From Chelonoidis abingdonii (Eukaryota; Chordata; Testudines; Testudinidae), in assembly GCF_003597395.2 (NCBI RefSeq), contig NC_133790.1, positions 19,039,410 through 19,103,409 on the forward strand: DNA of 64,000 nucleotides, read 5' to 3'. Below, piece after piece: positions 49,278 through 61,000 of this stretch. A program made the position numbers and the translations under genes. Under the pieces are notes generated by a model that saw only the letters and a list, made by a program, of their open reading frames with translations, ran no database searches and had not been told where the DNA came from. Each line of letters opens with the position of its first letter. Within the stretch, counting starts at the first letter, position 1.

Positions 49278-50000
49278 ATTGCGGGCCAGCCGCAGGGCGG
49301 AGCGCACCCTACGATGTTATCCGCTCCCTCGCCACTCCTCTCGCGAGCATCCCCCACTTCCCGCGGGAGCTGCGGGCTCCAATCAGGTAACACATATGGC
49401 GGCGCCTACGTTGACTTCACTTCCGGACTGGAAACCCATCCACTCACGGGCAATGGATTATCCCAACTCTCAAACCACACCCCCCACTCCAGTGCTAGAA
49501 ATGGATTATCCTAGTCCCAGCCGGAAGGTTCCCGCTGCCCCAGGCTGGAAGGGTTTCACACACACCCCCACCCGCGGGTAGCGATAGTTTGTTCCAGCCG
49601 CTTCCCCTACGCAGGGCAGCGATGGTTTAAGCCAGGAGTCACGGGGTGGAGGAGACCAGCAGGTGCTGGCGCCGCCCGGGCGGGAGTCGGGGTCGCTGGC
49701 GGTGGCGGTAGCAGCGGGTGCGTGAGGGCCGGTGTAGAGAACTGACGGCCCGGCTCGGCCCGGCCCCTCACCACGGGAGCGAGGCCAGGAGGTGATCTCG
49801 GTCACAGGCCTTTCGGGGGAAGCGGCTCCCTGGCCCCTGCGAGGGGCGGTGTCTCGGCTCCGAGGGGTTGGGGCCCGGAGCGCCGGGAGTGGGGGCGTCT
49901 CGCAGACGGAAGGGGCGTGGGGCTCCCCGATGGGCGGCGTGGGGGCGGTATAAGACGGGGGCTGGGGGGAAGGGACCGCGCTGCCGCTTCTGTCTGGGGT

Positions 50001-50290
50001 TCCCCAGCTGTGTGGGGCGATGATACACGCCACGTACCCCGGGGTGGTGCTGGCGGGGGGGTCCGTGCGTTAGGCTTCCCCCCCCCCCTCCGGCCGGGTC
50101 CCCAGGTGTGTGGGGCGATGATACACGCCACGTACCCTAGGGTGGTGCTGGCGGGGGGGGGGTCCGTGCGTTAGGATTCCCGCACACACACACCCCAGCC
50201 GGGTCCCCAGCTGTGTGGGGCGATGATACACTCCACGTACCCCGGGGTGATGCTGGCCGGGTGGTCCGTGCATTAGGATCGCGCCCTCCG
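50001..50290. repeat. Three-copy tandem repeat of about 98-105 bp in the CpG island
   Basis: The core CCCCAGCTGTGTGGGG begins at 50,002, again (one mismatch) at 50,100 and again at 50,205. Each copy is followed by GCGATGATACAC, then CCACGTACC, a G-run and GTCCGTGC(G/A)TTAGG. Copies differ mainly in the lengths of G and C runs and in a CA-rich insert in the second spacer. Confidence 0.85.
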
Positions 50291-50585
50291 GCCACAACTG
50301 CAGAGTAATCCCTGAGAGCTTCCCAGGCAGCGGCCTACAGCGGGGCAGAGCTGGGGATCTGAGCCGAGACAGGGAAAAGCCCCGTCCCTGGAGGAGCTGC
50401 CGAGGCTCTCCCATCTGCCGTGTGACAGGTCCGGGAGGAGAAGGCAAGAGCTAGCTAGCAGGAGGCTCCATGAGAGAGAGGGTTTAGCTGTCCCGTGGTA
50501 TCTGTTAAAACAGGGTGAATGCCAGTGCAACTGCAGTAGTTTTGTGTCTGGAATTACTTTAATGATTGTCAAAGGGTAATGCTAG

Positions 50586-50945
50586 GTTTCAGAGTAGCAG
50601 CCATGTTAGGCTGTGTCCGCAAAAAGAACAGGAGTACTTGTGGCACCTTAGGGGATGAGAGTTGTGTTTAAGCACAAACTAAAATCTACTGCAAGCTGAA
50701 CTCCTTTCCTAGCTTTCATAGAAAATGCTTTACACTGTCCGCTGCTAAAGAACATAAACGTTAACAATGTGAAGAGAGCAGTGCTGTGTTTTGTAATACA
50801 GTGATGAAACTCTTGCTGACTAACAAATTTATTTGAGCATAAGCTTTTGTGGGCTACAGCCCACTTCTTCGGATGCATAGAATGGAACATATAGTAAAAA
50901 GATATATATCTATACATACAGAGAACATGAAAAGGTGAGAGTAGA
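50586..50945 (-). mobile_element. Penelope-like terminal sequence, interrupted by about 165 bp
   Basis: The plus-strand start TTTCAGAGTAGCAGCC and the CAAAAAGAACAGGAGTACTTGTGGCACCTTA region (shown in parts) match the arms of the palindrome at 19,195-19,759. Homology stops at about 50,653 and resumes at about 50,819 with ACTAACAAATTTATTTGAGC. Unrelated sequence lies between. On the minus strand a hammerhead-like motif (50,838-50,873) has changes at two core positions. Confidence 0.75.
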
Positions 50946-51613
50946 TACATCTACTGTGACTTGTTTAGTCTATTCCTCTTCCCCATTTTACATCGCAAAG
51001 GAGAGAGAAGTCTACTGTGATTTGTTTAGTTTGTTCTCTACAGGTTTTTCTACTGCCTCCTCAGCATAGTATCTGAGCACCTTCTAGTAGCGAACTGAGC
51101 AACGTGACTAATATCTGTCGTGTGACTAATATCTGTCGTGTGGCTCGTTCTTTCTCTCATCCTCTTCCCCAGGGGAAAATTTAACGTGCAGTGTAATGTT
51201 TTGTTTCATAAATTATATGTACACTATGCTATGAGTAAGTATTAGCAAAAGCAATGTTAGATAAGTATCTGTTATGCTTGAAACAGAAGGTCGCACAATC
51301 TATGATGGCTTGTAGATCCTGTGGGAATCTGTTCTGCAGTCTTGAACCAGCCCCTGAGAATTTGCAGTTTCCTGCACAGATTAGTTTTACCTTGCAATGG
51401 AGAGATCCATTGTGCCCCAGAAGCGGAGTTTGTTATACTGGGGGAAGGAACTGAAATACCAAGATACATTATATATCTAGGTGGGAAATTGCATTTGCTC
51501 CTCTTTCCCTTACGTATCTTCCGTGGCTCATATCACAACTTATATTTTTATACTTTTGTGGACGCTTTTTCTTAACTCAGTCTTCTAAAGATAAATAACT
51601 GTTTCCTTTACAG

Positions 51614-52010
51614 ATAAAGATTTTTCATCCCATTGAGGTTCAATCCCTCTGAAACAAAGCAGTTGCTGTATGCCCTGGGAATGCCAGAGTGACTTCAACC
51701 TCACTTATCTCTAGTTTCACTCAAACTATAGCAAAGGGAGAGAACAAGAACTGTCATTATGTCATCTTACACAAAAAACTATAATCCCTTTGATGATGAT
51801 GATGAAGATGAAGATTCGAAGCCAGTGAAGTGGAACAATGGAAATGACATCTTTGATGACCCTACTGAAAGGCAAGGTAGGGAGGCTACAAATAAACAGA
51901 GGTATCTTCAGCAGGAAGTTCTGAGGCGGGCTCAGGCCACAGAGGACAGCACTAATAGATCTCTTTCCCTCATTTATGAATCTGAGCAAATTGGAGTAGT
52001 CACATCAGAG
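51614..52010 (+). CDS. SNAP29: SNAP29 first coding exon (UTR 51,614-51,758; coding 51,759-52,010)
   Basis: The ATG at 51,759 opens [19 protein letters not shown] and the exon ends TSE at the donor GAG|GTGAGT. A good acceptor (TTTCCTTTACAG at 51,602-51,613) lies 145 bases upstream of the ATG, so this is probably exon 2 of the transcript, with an untranslated exon 1 further left (inference). An alternative is transcription starting directly upstream. Confidence 0.9.
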
Positions 52011-55000
52011 GTGAGTTCTTAATGACAGTAATGTTGATTTTATACATGATGTAAATAAAAACTTTATGTAAGTTCTCTTCTGGTTTATTTAGTCACATAT
52101 ATTAGACCCATTCAGCAATATTAACACTAAAGATAAAGAGACCAGTCAGGCCCACTTCTTTGTAAACATTTAAGCATGTGTGTGACTTTCCTCAGTAGAG
52201 TAGCATGGGGCTAAATGAGTGCAGGATCAGGAGACAAGTTTGATTGTGACAATATATTCATGCTGAGGGCTTCAGCTTTTAACTAACCATATCAAAAAGG
52301 TCCGTATTGGCCTACTGGTCTTATTAAATGTCTGTTACTCTACACAAACTTCAAAAACACCTGAAACCAGGGGGAAAAAAAAAACTAGTTCAATACCTTA
52401 AAAAGCCTTAACTGCGAATATTTTGCTTGCTGTCATGGTGAACTGCTTTATGAACTGTATTTAAAGTGAAAACTTTATAGGTCTTTTATCAAATACTCAT
52501 TAGTATCTCTTGGTAATCTGTAGAGATTGTTCATTGTTGCCAGGGCTGGGAGGTGATGATAATGGCAATGAAACTGTTAGTTAGATATATCTCCATATAT
52601 ATCTCTCTCACAGAGCTGGAAAGGACCCTGAAAGTCATCAAGTCCAGCCCCCTGCCTTCACCAGCAGCACCAAGTACTGATTTTGCCCTAGATCCCTAAG
52701 TGGCCCACTCAAGGATTGAACTTGCAGTCTTGGGTTTAGCAGGCCATTGTTCAAACCACTGAGTTTGTTTGTTTGTTTGTATCCAAGTTGCAGGTTCCTT
52801 GGCTTCTTTAAAGTCTTAAGGAGAGCGAACCTGAGTTCTGTCAATGAAGCTTTCCTTTATAGGGTCTGATTAAGACTCTGATAAGATTAGTCTGATGTGT
52901 AACTGTATTTTGATAAAAATGCCAATTAAAAATTAGCAAAACCTGTATAGGTATTCTGTTACCCCAATTGTTTGTTGAAAATGATTGTTCTACCTGTGTA
53001 AAGTCTGATAGACCTTCTTTTTCCTGTTAAGTTGTGACCTGTAAACTAATATAGCACACAATGCAATGTGCTTAGACTCATCCCTGTTAATTATTTCCCT
53101 TAGTCTGATGGGGATGTTTCAGAATAAGTGATGATGATGATACCTATTCCAAGTATTTTGAGTCACTAATTTTGGTCTTCTGGGCTGCATCATCTGTTGA
53201 GCGAGGATGTTTGCTCACATGGTAGCAATGTTTGCATATACTAGTCTGAGGGAATACATATATTCAAATCATATAATTGTTTATAATAACTTGCATGAGT
53301 AACTTGATTAAAGATAGTGAACTCTCCAATATGCACACTTTGAGAAAAATTCTCTAAGAGTGGAAGGAAAAATCCAACCCTTATCACAAAACAGTTTGCT
53401 CTGTTACTGAAAATCTGAAAGAAATTTGCAATGTAAGCCTGATTTAGTGTTAATGGTAGAGTCTGAATGGCACAGAAGTGATTGCTGGAGTGGGGAAACA
53501 TAAAGTAAAAAGACACTATAAAACTGCTCATCTAAAATTTGGTAAATCTAGGAGAGAATATGGACAGCAGTTCTGTTTTTCATTAAAGCAACTGCAAGCA
53601 GATGGATTCTGGGCTGCATATCGTTAAGCCATTGAAATATCAAACTGAATACCTGTGTGCTTTAGAATTTTAAAAGCATAGGCTGTAGGAATCAGTTAAT
53701 GCGGAAAAAACTCATAGAAAAATGTTAGTGTTGTTTTCTTACATCAATGGATCCTTTCTGAATGACCTAGTGCAGACTATTAGTGTGAAAATGGTTCCCT
53801 TTGTTAGTGAAAATATCAACCAGGAATTGAAATAATTCTAACAGCATTACTTGCCTCACTAGCGTAGATTCTGCATTAGTAATCTCTTTTCTGCTCTGTA
53901 CTTCCATGGTCCAATGTAACATACCTAAGCAAGGGCAGATAAAGGTGTTAGGACCTGATAAAAATTGTGACTATAACAAGTTTCTAGATCTTGTTCACAG
54001 TAGGTGGCAGGAAGTTGGCATTTCTTAAGAGCTGTAGAGCTAATGAAGGCTACAGTTACCTTGAGCCGGAGTTGGCAGTTCTTGATTTTAGTGCCACAGG
54101 GCTAGACGCCTTAGAAATACGTCAGGGAGAAAGAGGTGCTTTTTTGTTCAAGCATGTCTGTTTTCTTCTGTCTACATTTTTTGGTTTCTCTTTTATTGGT
54201 TATCCTCCTCTTCTTGGAAGCTTTTAGTCATCATTTTTCACAATTGTCACCACCCTGAAATGTAATTGTCAAGTTTTTGTCACTTTTGTTTGCATGCATC
54301 TAATGCTGAAGACAGAATTAAATTAATAAGGAATCTTGTTGTTTCCACTTTTCTACTGAGCTTGTACGAAGGAATAGGAAAGTGAAACTAATTCTGCTGC
54401 TTCACTTTCGTGTAAGCAGTAAGAAGCAGTCCCTTTGGGTGGCAGGCCAGAGAGCTTAGCAAGATGCTGGTTTGTTTCCTGATCATAGCCTGCCTACAAC
54501 TGCAGAGTAAAGATTTACAAACATTTGTACTAGCAGGCAGAGTGGTTCAGATCTGGACCATTTCTATTTGTCACTTTCATCATCCACATTAGGAATTGCT
54601 GCATGCATAATTAAATATGAAATGAGGCAGTATGGTCTAGTGCAGTGGTCCCCAGCCTTTTTGTGGCCAGTAGCACATTCATGTTTTCAGAAGAGTGTGG
54701 CGGGTGGCAACAATTTTTCAAGGCTTATTTTGTATTTGTACATTAAATAATATGAAAAATATCATATTTAATATACATAATATGTGAATCTATAAGATAA
54801 AAAGGGTAATTTTTACATGTAAAAGGTGGTATTTTAATTATCTGGCAATTACTGTTTCACCTTACCATGTGAATTTGCTCTTTTTTATCTACCTGTAAGA
54901 AAAATTAAGGAGTTTTTACAAAATAAATATCATAAACAGTTTTCATCTTACTTACTTTAAAAAAGTTAAACATTGTTGAACTGCTGGTCCAAATATATTT

Positions 55001-58000
55001 ATTATTCTTACTTTAACATAGGATGAAGCCTGCTGACCCAGAGTTCTCTGTCCCGTGGTTGGTGCGGGGCCACGGCTTCTCTCTGGCTTCGAAGCCGGAG
55101 AGAAGCCGCAGCCCAACGCCTGCCACGAACAGAGAACACCGGTACCTGCAGCCCTGGAGAAGCAGGAGAGAAGCCACAGCCCCACACCTGCCAGGGACAG
55201 AGAACGACGGTGCCCGCAGACTGCAGCCCCAGAGTTCTCTGTCCCCGGCAGGCGTGGGGCCGCGGTTTCTCTCCAGCTTAAGCCGTGTCCCCGTGCCTGC
55301 CAGGGACCGAGAACACTAGCGCCCGCAGCCTACAGCCCCAGAGTTCTCTGTCCCCAGCAGAGGCCGGCCATGGCTTCAAAGCAGGAGAGAAGCCGTGGCC
55401 CGGCGCCTGCCGGGGACAGAGAACGCTGGCGCCTGCAGCTCCAGAGAAGCCGCAGCCCTGTGTCTGCCAGGGACAGAGAATACCAGCACCTGCAGCCCTG
55501 GAGTTCTCTGTCCCTGGCAGGCGTGGAGCCGCAGCTTCTCTTCCCTGCTGGGCACTAGGCGGGTGCACATAAATGCCCCGGTGGGCGCCATGGCGCCTGC
55601 AGGCATCGCGTTGGGGACCACTGGTCTAGTGGCTGTAGCACTAGGCTGGGACCTAGGAGAGCCCTGTTCTGTTCTTGGCTCTGCCAGTGACCTGCTGTAT
55701 GACCTTGCCCAAGTCACTTCTTTCTGTGCCACTGTTCCCCATCCACCCTTTGTCTGTCTCTTTAGACTGTAAACTCTTCAGGGACTTCAAACAGCGCCTC
55801 GTGCAGTGGGTCCCAAGGTCAGCTGAGGCCTCTAGGCACCAGCATAATACAAATAATAAATAACAATCACATAGGGGAAAGTTAGAGCCTGGAGAACAGT
55901 GGGTTTAAAATGTAAGAAAACTTGCACTATATTTATCTTTTTGATTCTTGTGAGAATCTCCCATTGACATTAATGAAAATTCTGCAGGTAGAATGAGAAT
56001 AGAATAGCTTCTTAAATCTACATGTACACCTCTACCTCGATATAACGCTGTCCTCAGGAGCCAAAAAATCTTACTGCTTTATAGGTGAAACTGCATTTTA
56101 TCAAACTTGCTTTGATCCACCAGAGTGTGCAGCGCTTCCCCTCCCTCGCCCTGCCCCGGAGCGCTGCTTTACTGCGTTACATCCAAATTCGTTTGTATCG
56201 GGTTGCGTTATATCGGGGTAGCGGTGTATTTCACAAAGCTGTGGTATATAGGGTGTTTAGGGTTATTGATGGGCCAGGAGATTGAAATTTTATAGATGAT
56301 TTCCACATATATAATTAGAGGAGGAAAAAAGATAAGGTTACAAAATATTGGAAGTAGCATTTCATGGATGGGGATGAATATAACTTGTCGAGTAGTCTAG
56401 ACATATGTAAGCAAGGAGGGCTTAACGCAAATTTCAGGAAGGATTCAGTATTCTGGCTTCCTGTTTCCATCTAACTGGCTCTCCTGAGTAAGAACAGTAT
56501 CTTAAAGCTGTGACACTTTAAATGCATGTATGATAAACGAAGAGGATCTCTTACATGCTAAGGAGATGTACAGCAATTCTATATAATTATCCATAAAAGC
56601 CTGGTAGACTGAAAAGGGGAAATGCAGTTCTTGAAAGCTTATTCTTAAATGTTAAATCATTGACATCACAATCTATCCCTTGACTTAACTAACTTCCGTT
56701 TTTCTATTTCCCTTTAGGAACTTGTACGTCAGGGTGAGGCACTAAAGCGCACTGAACGAATGGTGGATAAAATGGAGCAGGATTTAAAGATTAGTCAGAG
56801 ACACATAAACAGCATTAAGAGTGTCTTTGGTGGTTTTGTAAACTACTTCAAATCGAAACCTCCAGAGACCAAGCCTGAGCAGAATGGAGCCCCTGAGTAC
56901 CAAGGAAACAGCAGGTGAGTAGAATGAGAATTTTAAGTATGGTAGTGGTCAGCTGGAGTTGGCAGTAGAGGCGACACATAGGTGGGGCATGTGGGGTTTT
57001 ATTCATCCTTTTTCACAGTTGCCATTGCCCTAGATTGGCCTGCGGAGGAGGGAGAAGGGCTCTCTTCTCCCACTGCACCTGCCCCCCAGCATGCTTGGGT
57101 CTCTGTCCCCAGCAGCTCCCACATGTAATATGGGGTGGGGAGAGCACCCAGGCTGGGGGAGGGGGCTGTCACTGGGCAAAGGAGACATGCAAGGTAGTAA
57201 TGTGTCCTCCTCTTTAGATTGTGCCCACCTCCCCCTCAGTATGGGGATGCATGAGTCATCTATAGTTGGCAGGGAGTCCTGCCTCTTAGTAGAGAAGTCT
57301 TAAACTGATTCTGTGCACTGCAGTATGTAGACTAAAAGAACACTACTCCATCATGTCACCCCTATGGCTGGAATAGATTTCTTGAGATGGTCTGCAGGGT
57401 CACTATCCCCTTCTCTATTCGGATCCCTTCTTAAAATCTACTTCTTGCACAATTTAGAAGTAGCCAACACATTTTAGTTTAAATAACATAACCTCCATTC
57501 TCCTTTATTCCATGCTGCGTACTAGCCTGAGTAATAGTCATCTTACTCTGTTGTGCTGTGTCTGATATTGAACCCCAGTTCTGCGCTAGAGTATGCATAG
57601 GCATCAGTCAGCACAGACCAAACTGCAGTATTGAGGCTTTACTTTGTAAGCTCTTTAGGTCAATGACCAAGTTTTTCATCTGTATTGTGATCTCCTAGCA
57701 CATACGTCGGTACTCTATACTAATAAATATAAGCCTCTGGAATTTTGGTCAAACCAGCATGCTTTTCTGCCCACTAAACATGAAAAGTCTTTGATACTTA
57801 AATGGTCAATCAAATATTGCAAAAAATATTCGTTATATGTTAACGACAGCTAAATCTGTAATTTTCTAACTTGATTTCAAAATTTGGAAGAAAAAAGAAT
57901 GTTTTTAAGCCTTAGTTGTGGAAATTATATTGCTGTGAGTTTGTAGTGGTACATGCAGATATATTTCATGGGGTAATAAGAAAGTTGACTATTTAAAGCA

Positions 58001-61000
58001 TTTGAAGACAAAAGCGCTGTATGGGTGCTAAGTGTTTTTCATGATCTCTAGAGAAAATCAGTATCATCACAGAATAGTAAGAAACTATATTAAATATGGC
58101 TGATCCAAAATTGAATAATTTTTATTTTAGTTACAGAATTTGCCTTACAGTAGTTCTGAAATGTTCCAATTTTCCAGTGACTAGTAATGTGGATCAGGTT
58201 CTTTCAATTGTATGTTGTAAATTAGCAAGATGGTGACTGTTTTCTTCTCTGATGCTTTTGCTAAAAAGGTTTTTTTGGTACTTGTGGTAAGAATAATTTC
58301 ATATTATCTAGAAAGTTCCTTTAATGGGAACTCTGTAGAGGTTTGTGGTTGTTCAGCCTTGTAAACTTGCGTACCAGTTTAAAAAGGAAAAAAAAGTAGG
58401 AAATCCAGAGCTGGACCCCTGCCATAATCAAGCATACTGAAAAACTCCATCTTAAATATCATGTGGTCTTGTACTATTTCTCTTTCCAGTTTACTAACAA
58501 CTCCTGAATAAAAACAAACAAAAAAGTTAAGCTAACTGACTTCTTAGAGCAGAAGCATGGGATATTCACCTTCAGTGCAGCAGCAATGTGTGAATAACAC
58601 AGCAACATTGTACCTGTATTGTTGTTTCAGGGGCGGGGGGCAGGTTAGTGTATGGTCTTTGGCTATATGTCTTGGCGAGTGCATCCACTGGTAAAGACTG
58701 ATGGCTTGATTCTGTTCCCACAGAAGTTTATAGGAATTTTTCTGTTGTCTTCAGTGGGGGCATGATTGAGCCACGTAAGATTAAAAATGAATGTCAAGAG
58801 AAGGGGAACTGGTTCTAAGTAAGAAGCAGTTGGCTATTCTTAAAGGAATTTGGAGCCTAATTCTATTCAGTTGGTACAAAATTCAACCAGAGGGCACCAA
58901 GAATATTTCATCTTTATTTTTTCTCTCACCAGATTAAAAGAAGCCATGGTCTTTAGTAAAGAACAGGAGTCAAAGTACCAGGAGAGTCATCCAAATTTAA
59001 GGAAGCTGCGTAATTCTGGTTTGTTAAATTATTTGATGTTGCCTGTCACTTTGGGTGTACTTTACATAGCTTAGAGCTGGGTCTATTTAGCCTTCCTGGA
59101 AAGAGTATCATCACATATAGACGCTAACAATAAAGAGGATTAGAAGCTTGCAAGATTCAGCACTGTTCCTTCCTCCTGCAGATGCAACCTAAGCGGTGTA
59201 CAAGAACCTACCTAGTCTGTTCAAGTATAGCCATATCCTGTCCATCAAATGGTTAAAAAATGGTTCAGAAGGAGCATATTTCAACCATGTGTTACCACAG
59301 CTTTCAAATGTGGCTGACTCCTTTATCAGTACGGATGTAGCTAACCCTAGTCCAGGAGACACGTCTTATTCATACAAAATAGCATGTAGGCTTTTGTTCT
59401 GTTCCTTGCTCTTGTACTAAGCAAACTTCAGCTAATGTCTGGTGCTGAATGGCCATAGCCTGCTTTAAATAAGGGCCCATGTTGTAGCTAGTTTTCTGTA
59501 TTTGTGAGGGTTAGAAAATACTGAAGTCTTTGAAATAGATCTAAAAATAAAGCAACACTGTACCTTACTGATCTAATGCACACTGAAAATGTAACAATTG
59601 TGTGAACTTGGTCTTTAGCACTAATTTCACCACTTAGCATTAACCCTGTTATGACACTTCTGGCTCTATATTGTTTGTCTGCCAACGTATAGAGAGCTTC
59701 GCTCTGAAGATAGCAAAGCATTAATTTACAACAGAAGGCTAGAAGCCTTTCAATTAATTAAAAAACAAACACACAACTTGGGATTTCTTGTGTTTAAAAC
59801 ATGTAAATAGATCTCCAACATATGAAAGCTGACTACAAGAGTTTCCTAGTGACTTGCCCTTGAAGGGTACTGTTTGGCTTTTGTGGCTTTGGTCCAGTTT
59901 TTTTCCCAGCTAAGTAACAGAACTGCAGAAAGCAACACAGAGGACTTTAGTTACTGCTTTAATTTACAACCGGGAAATCCACTTGCAAACTTGTATCTCT
60001 GCATATCATAAAGCTAGACCTACTGATAGTGATGTTGCGTTGAATCTATTAGGTCTCACTGAGAAAGTCAGATGACAAAAAGCCAGCTGTCAGTCAGCTA
60101 GAGCAATTCTTAATAGTTCTGAACCATTTCTTTGTTTATGTGGACTAGAAATGTCTTGTGTTGTTAATAGAGTATGATTTCAGTGGAACCAATTCAGAAC
60201 CTTCTGTCCAATCTGATGTTTATCCAAAGAATCAACATCTCCGAGCTTACCACCAGAAAATTGACAGCAACTTAGGTGAGTTACTAATGCAAGCTCTGTG
60301 ACTTGACTTGATTTCCATATCTTGCTATTTAAAGCCTGAGAGAATTCAGAGCAGTCTATTCCCAGCTAGCTCTGTCCTTAAAACTTTGTGTTTAGTTTAC
60401 ACACAGACCTTGATCATACAAGATCCTCTGTGTATGCAGTTTCAATTTCAAAAGCTTCTGCCTGATAGATCTGCTACATGCTTTAGGCCAGTCTTCACAA
60501 TTAAGTCCCATCATGTTTCGCACATACTATGAATTTAGTGGTCTGCTTCTTGTCCAAAATGGATTTTGACCAGATGGCAGACTGTTGTAGGACAGATGGC
60601 ACAGGTTAGTAATAGATCTGAGTTAAAAATGCTTTTAACGTAAAACCAGTTATAGATTGAAACTGGCTAGGATTATTGCAATAATAGAAATATGTATGGC
60701 AACTAACATCTGTAATGGGGTATCCCTGCTGGGGTCTCAGGATTTTCTGTTTTCTGTGCGCCTATGGCTTTTATTTCAGTATTGGACTTCACTCAGACAA
60801 AAACAATTATTCAAAGATGGTTTGGTTACTGAACTGCTGAACAATAATCCAGTCCCACATGCATCTTCCCCATGGACCCGTCAGGATTCGGTATGTGGAA
60901 ACACACACACCCCTAACTGGTCCAAATGCTTGAAAGCCACACTAGTCATCCCAAAACTTTTTAACCTGATACCAATTGCTACTTTGCGTAATTTAAAAAT

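Larger units (their letters stand above)
52011..56717. other. SNAP29: SNAP29 intron 1
   Basis: It holds the CR1 end (52,612), the MIR with nested hAT (54,619-55,860) and the TA-flanked MITE (56,027). Outside these I saw no exon or named repeat. Confidence 0.5.

Noticed and set aside
49278..49307. Upstream in-frame ATG for PI4KA giving [10 protein letters not shown] plus the leader
   Set aside because: Possible, but the downstream ATG gives the Ala/Gly/Ser leader length typical of the family. Kept only as an alternative.
49506..50033. 175-codon Pro-rich minus-strand frame and neighbours in the CpG island
   Set aside because: High GC removes stops in several frames at once. There is no splice context or similarity, and it overlaps the divergent promoter.
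53991..54227. 78-codon frame in SNAP29 intron 1
   Set aside because: No splice sites, no similarity and a hydrophobic low-information tail; chance frame.
55055..55558. 167-codon frame and overlapping frames on both strands
   Set aside because: They lie inside the GC-rich repeat core of the hAT at 54,643-55,623. Repeated QRT/RDRE-type peptides mirror the DNA repeat.
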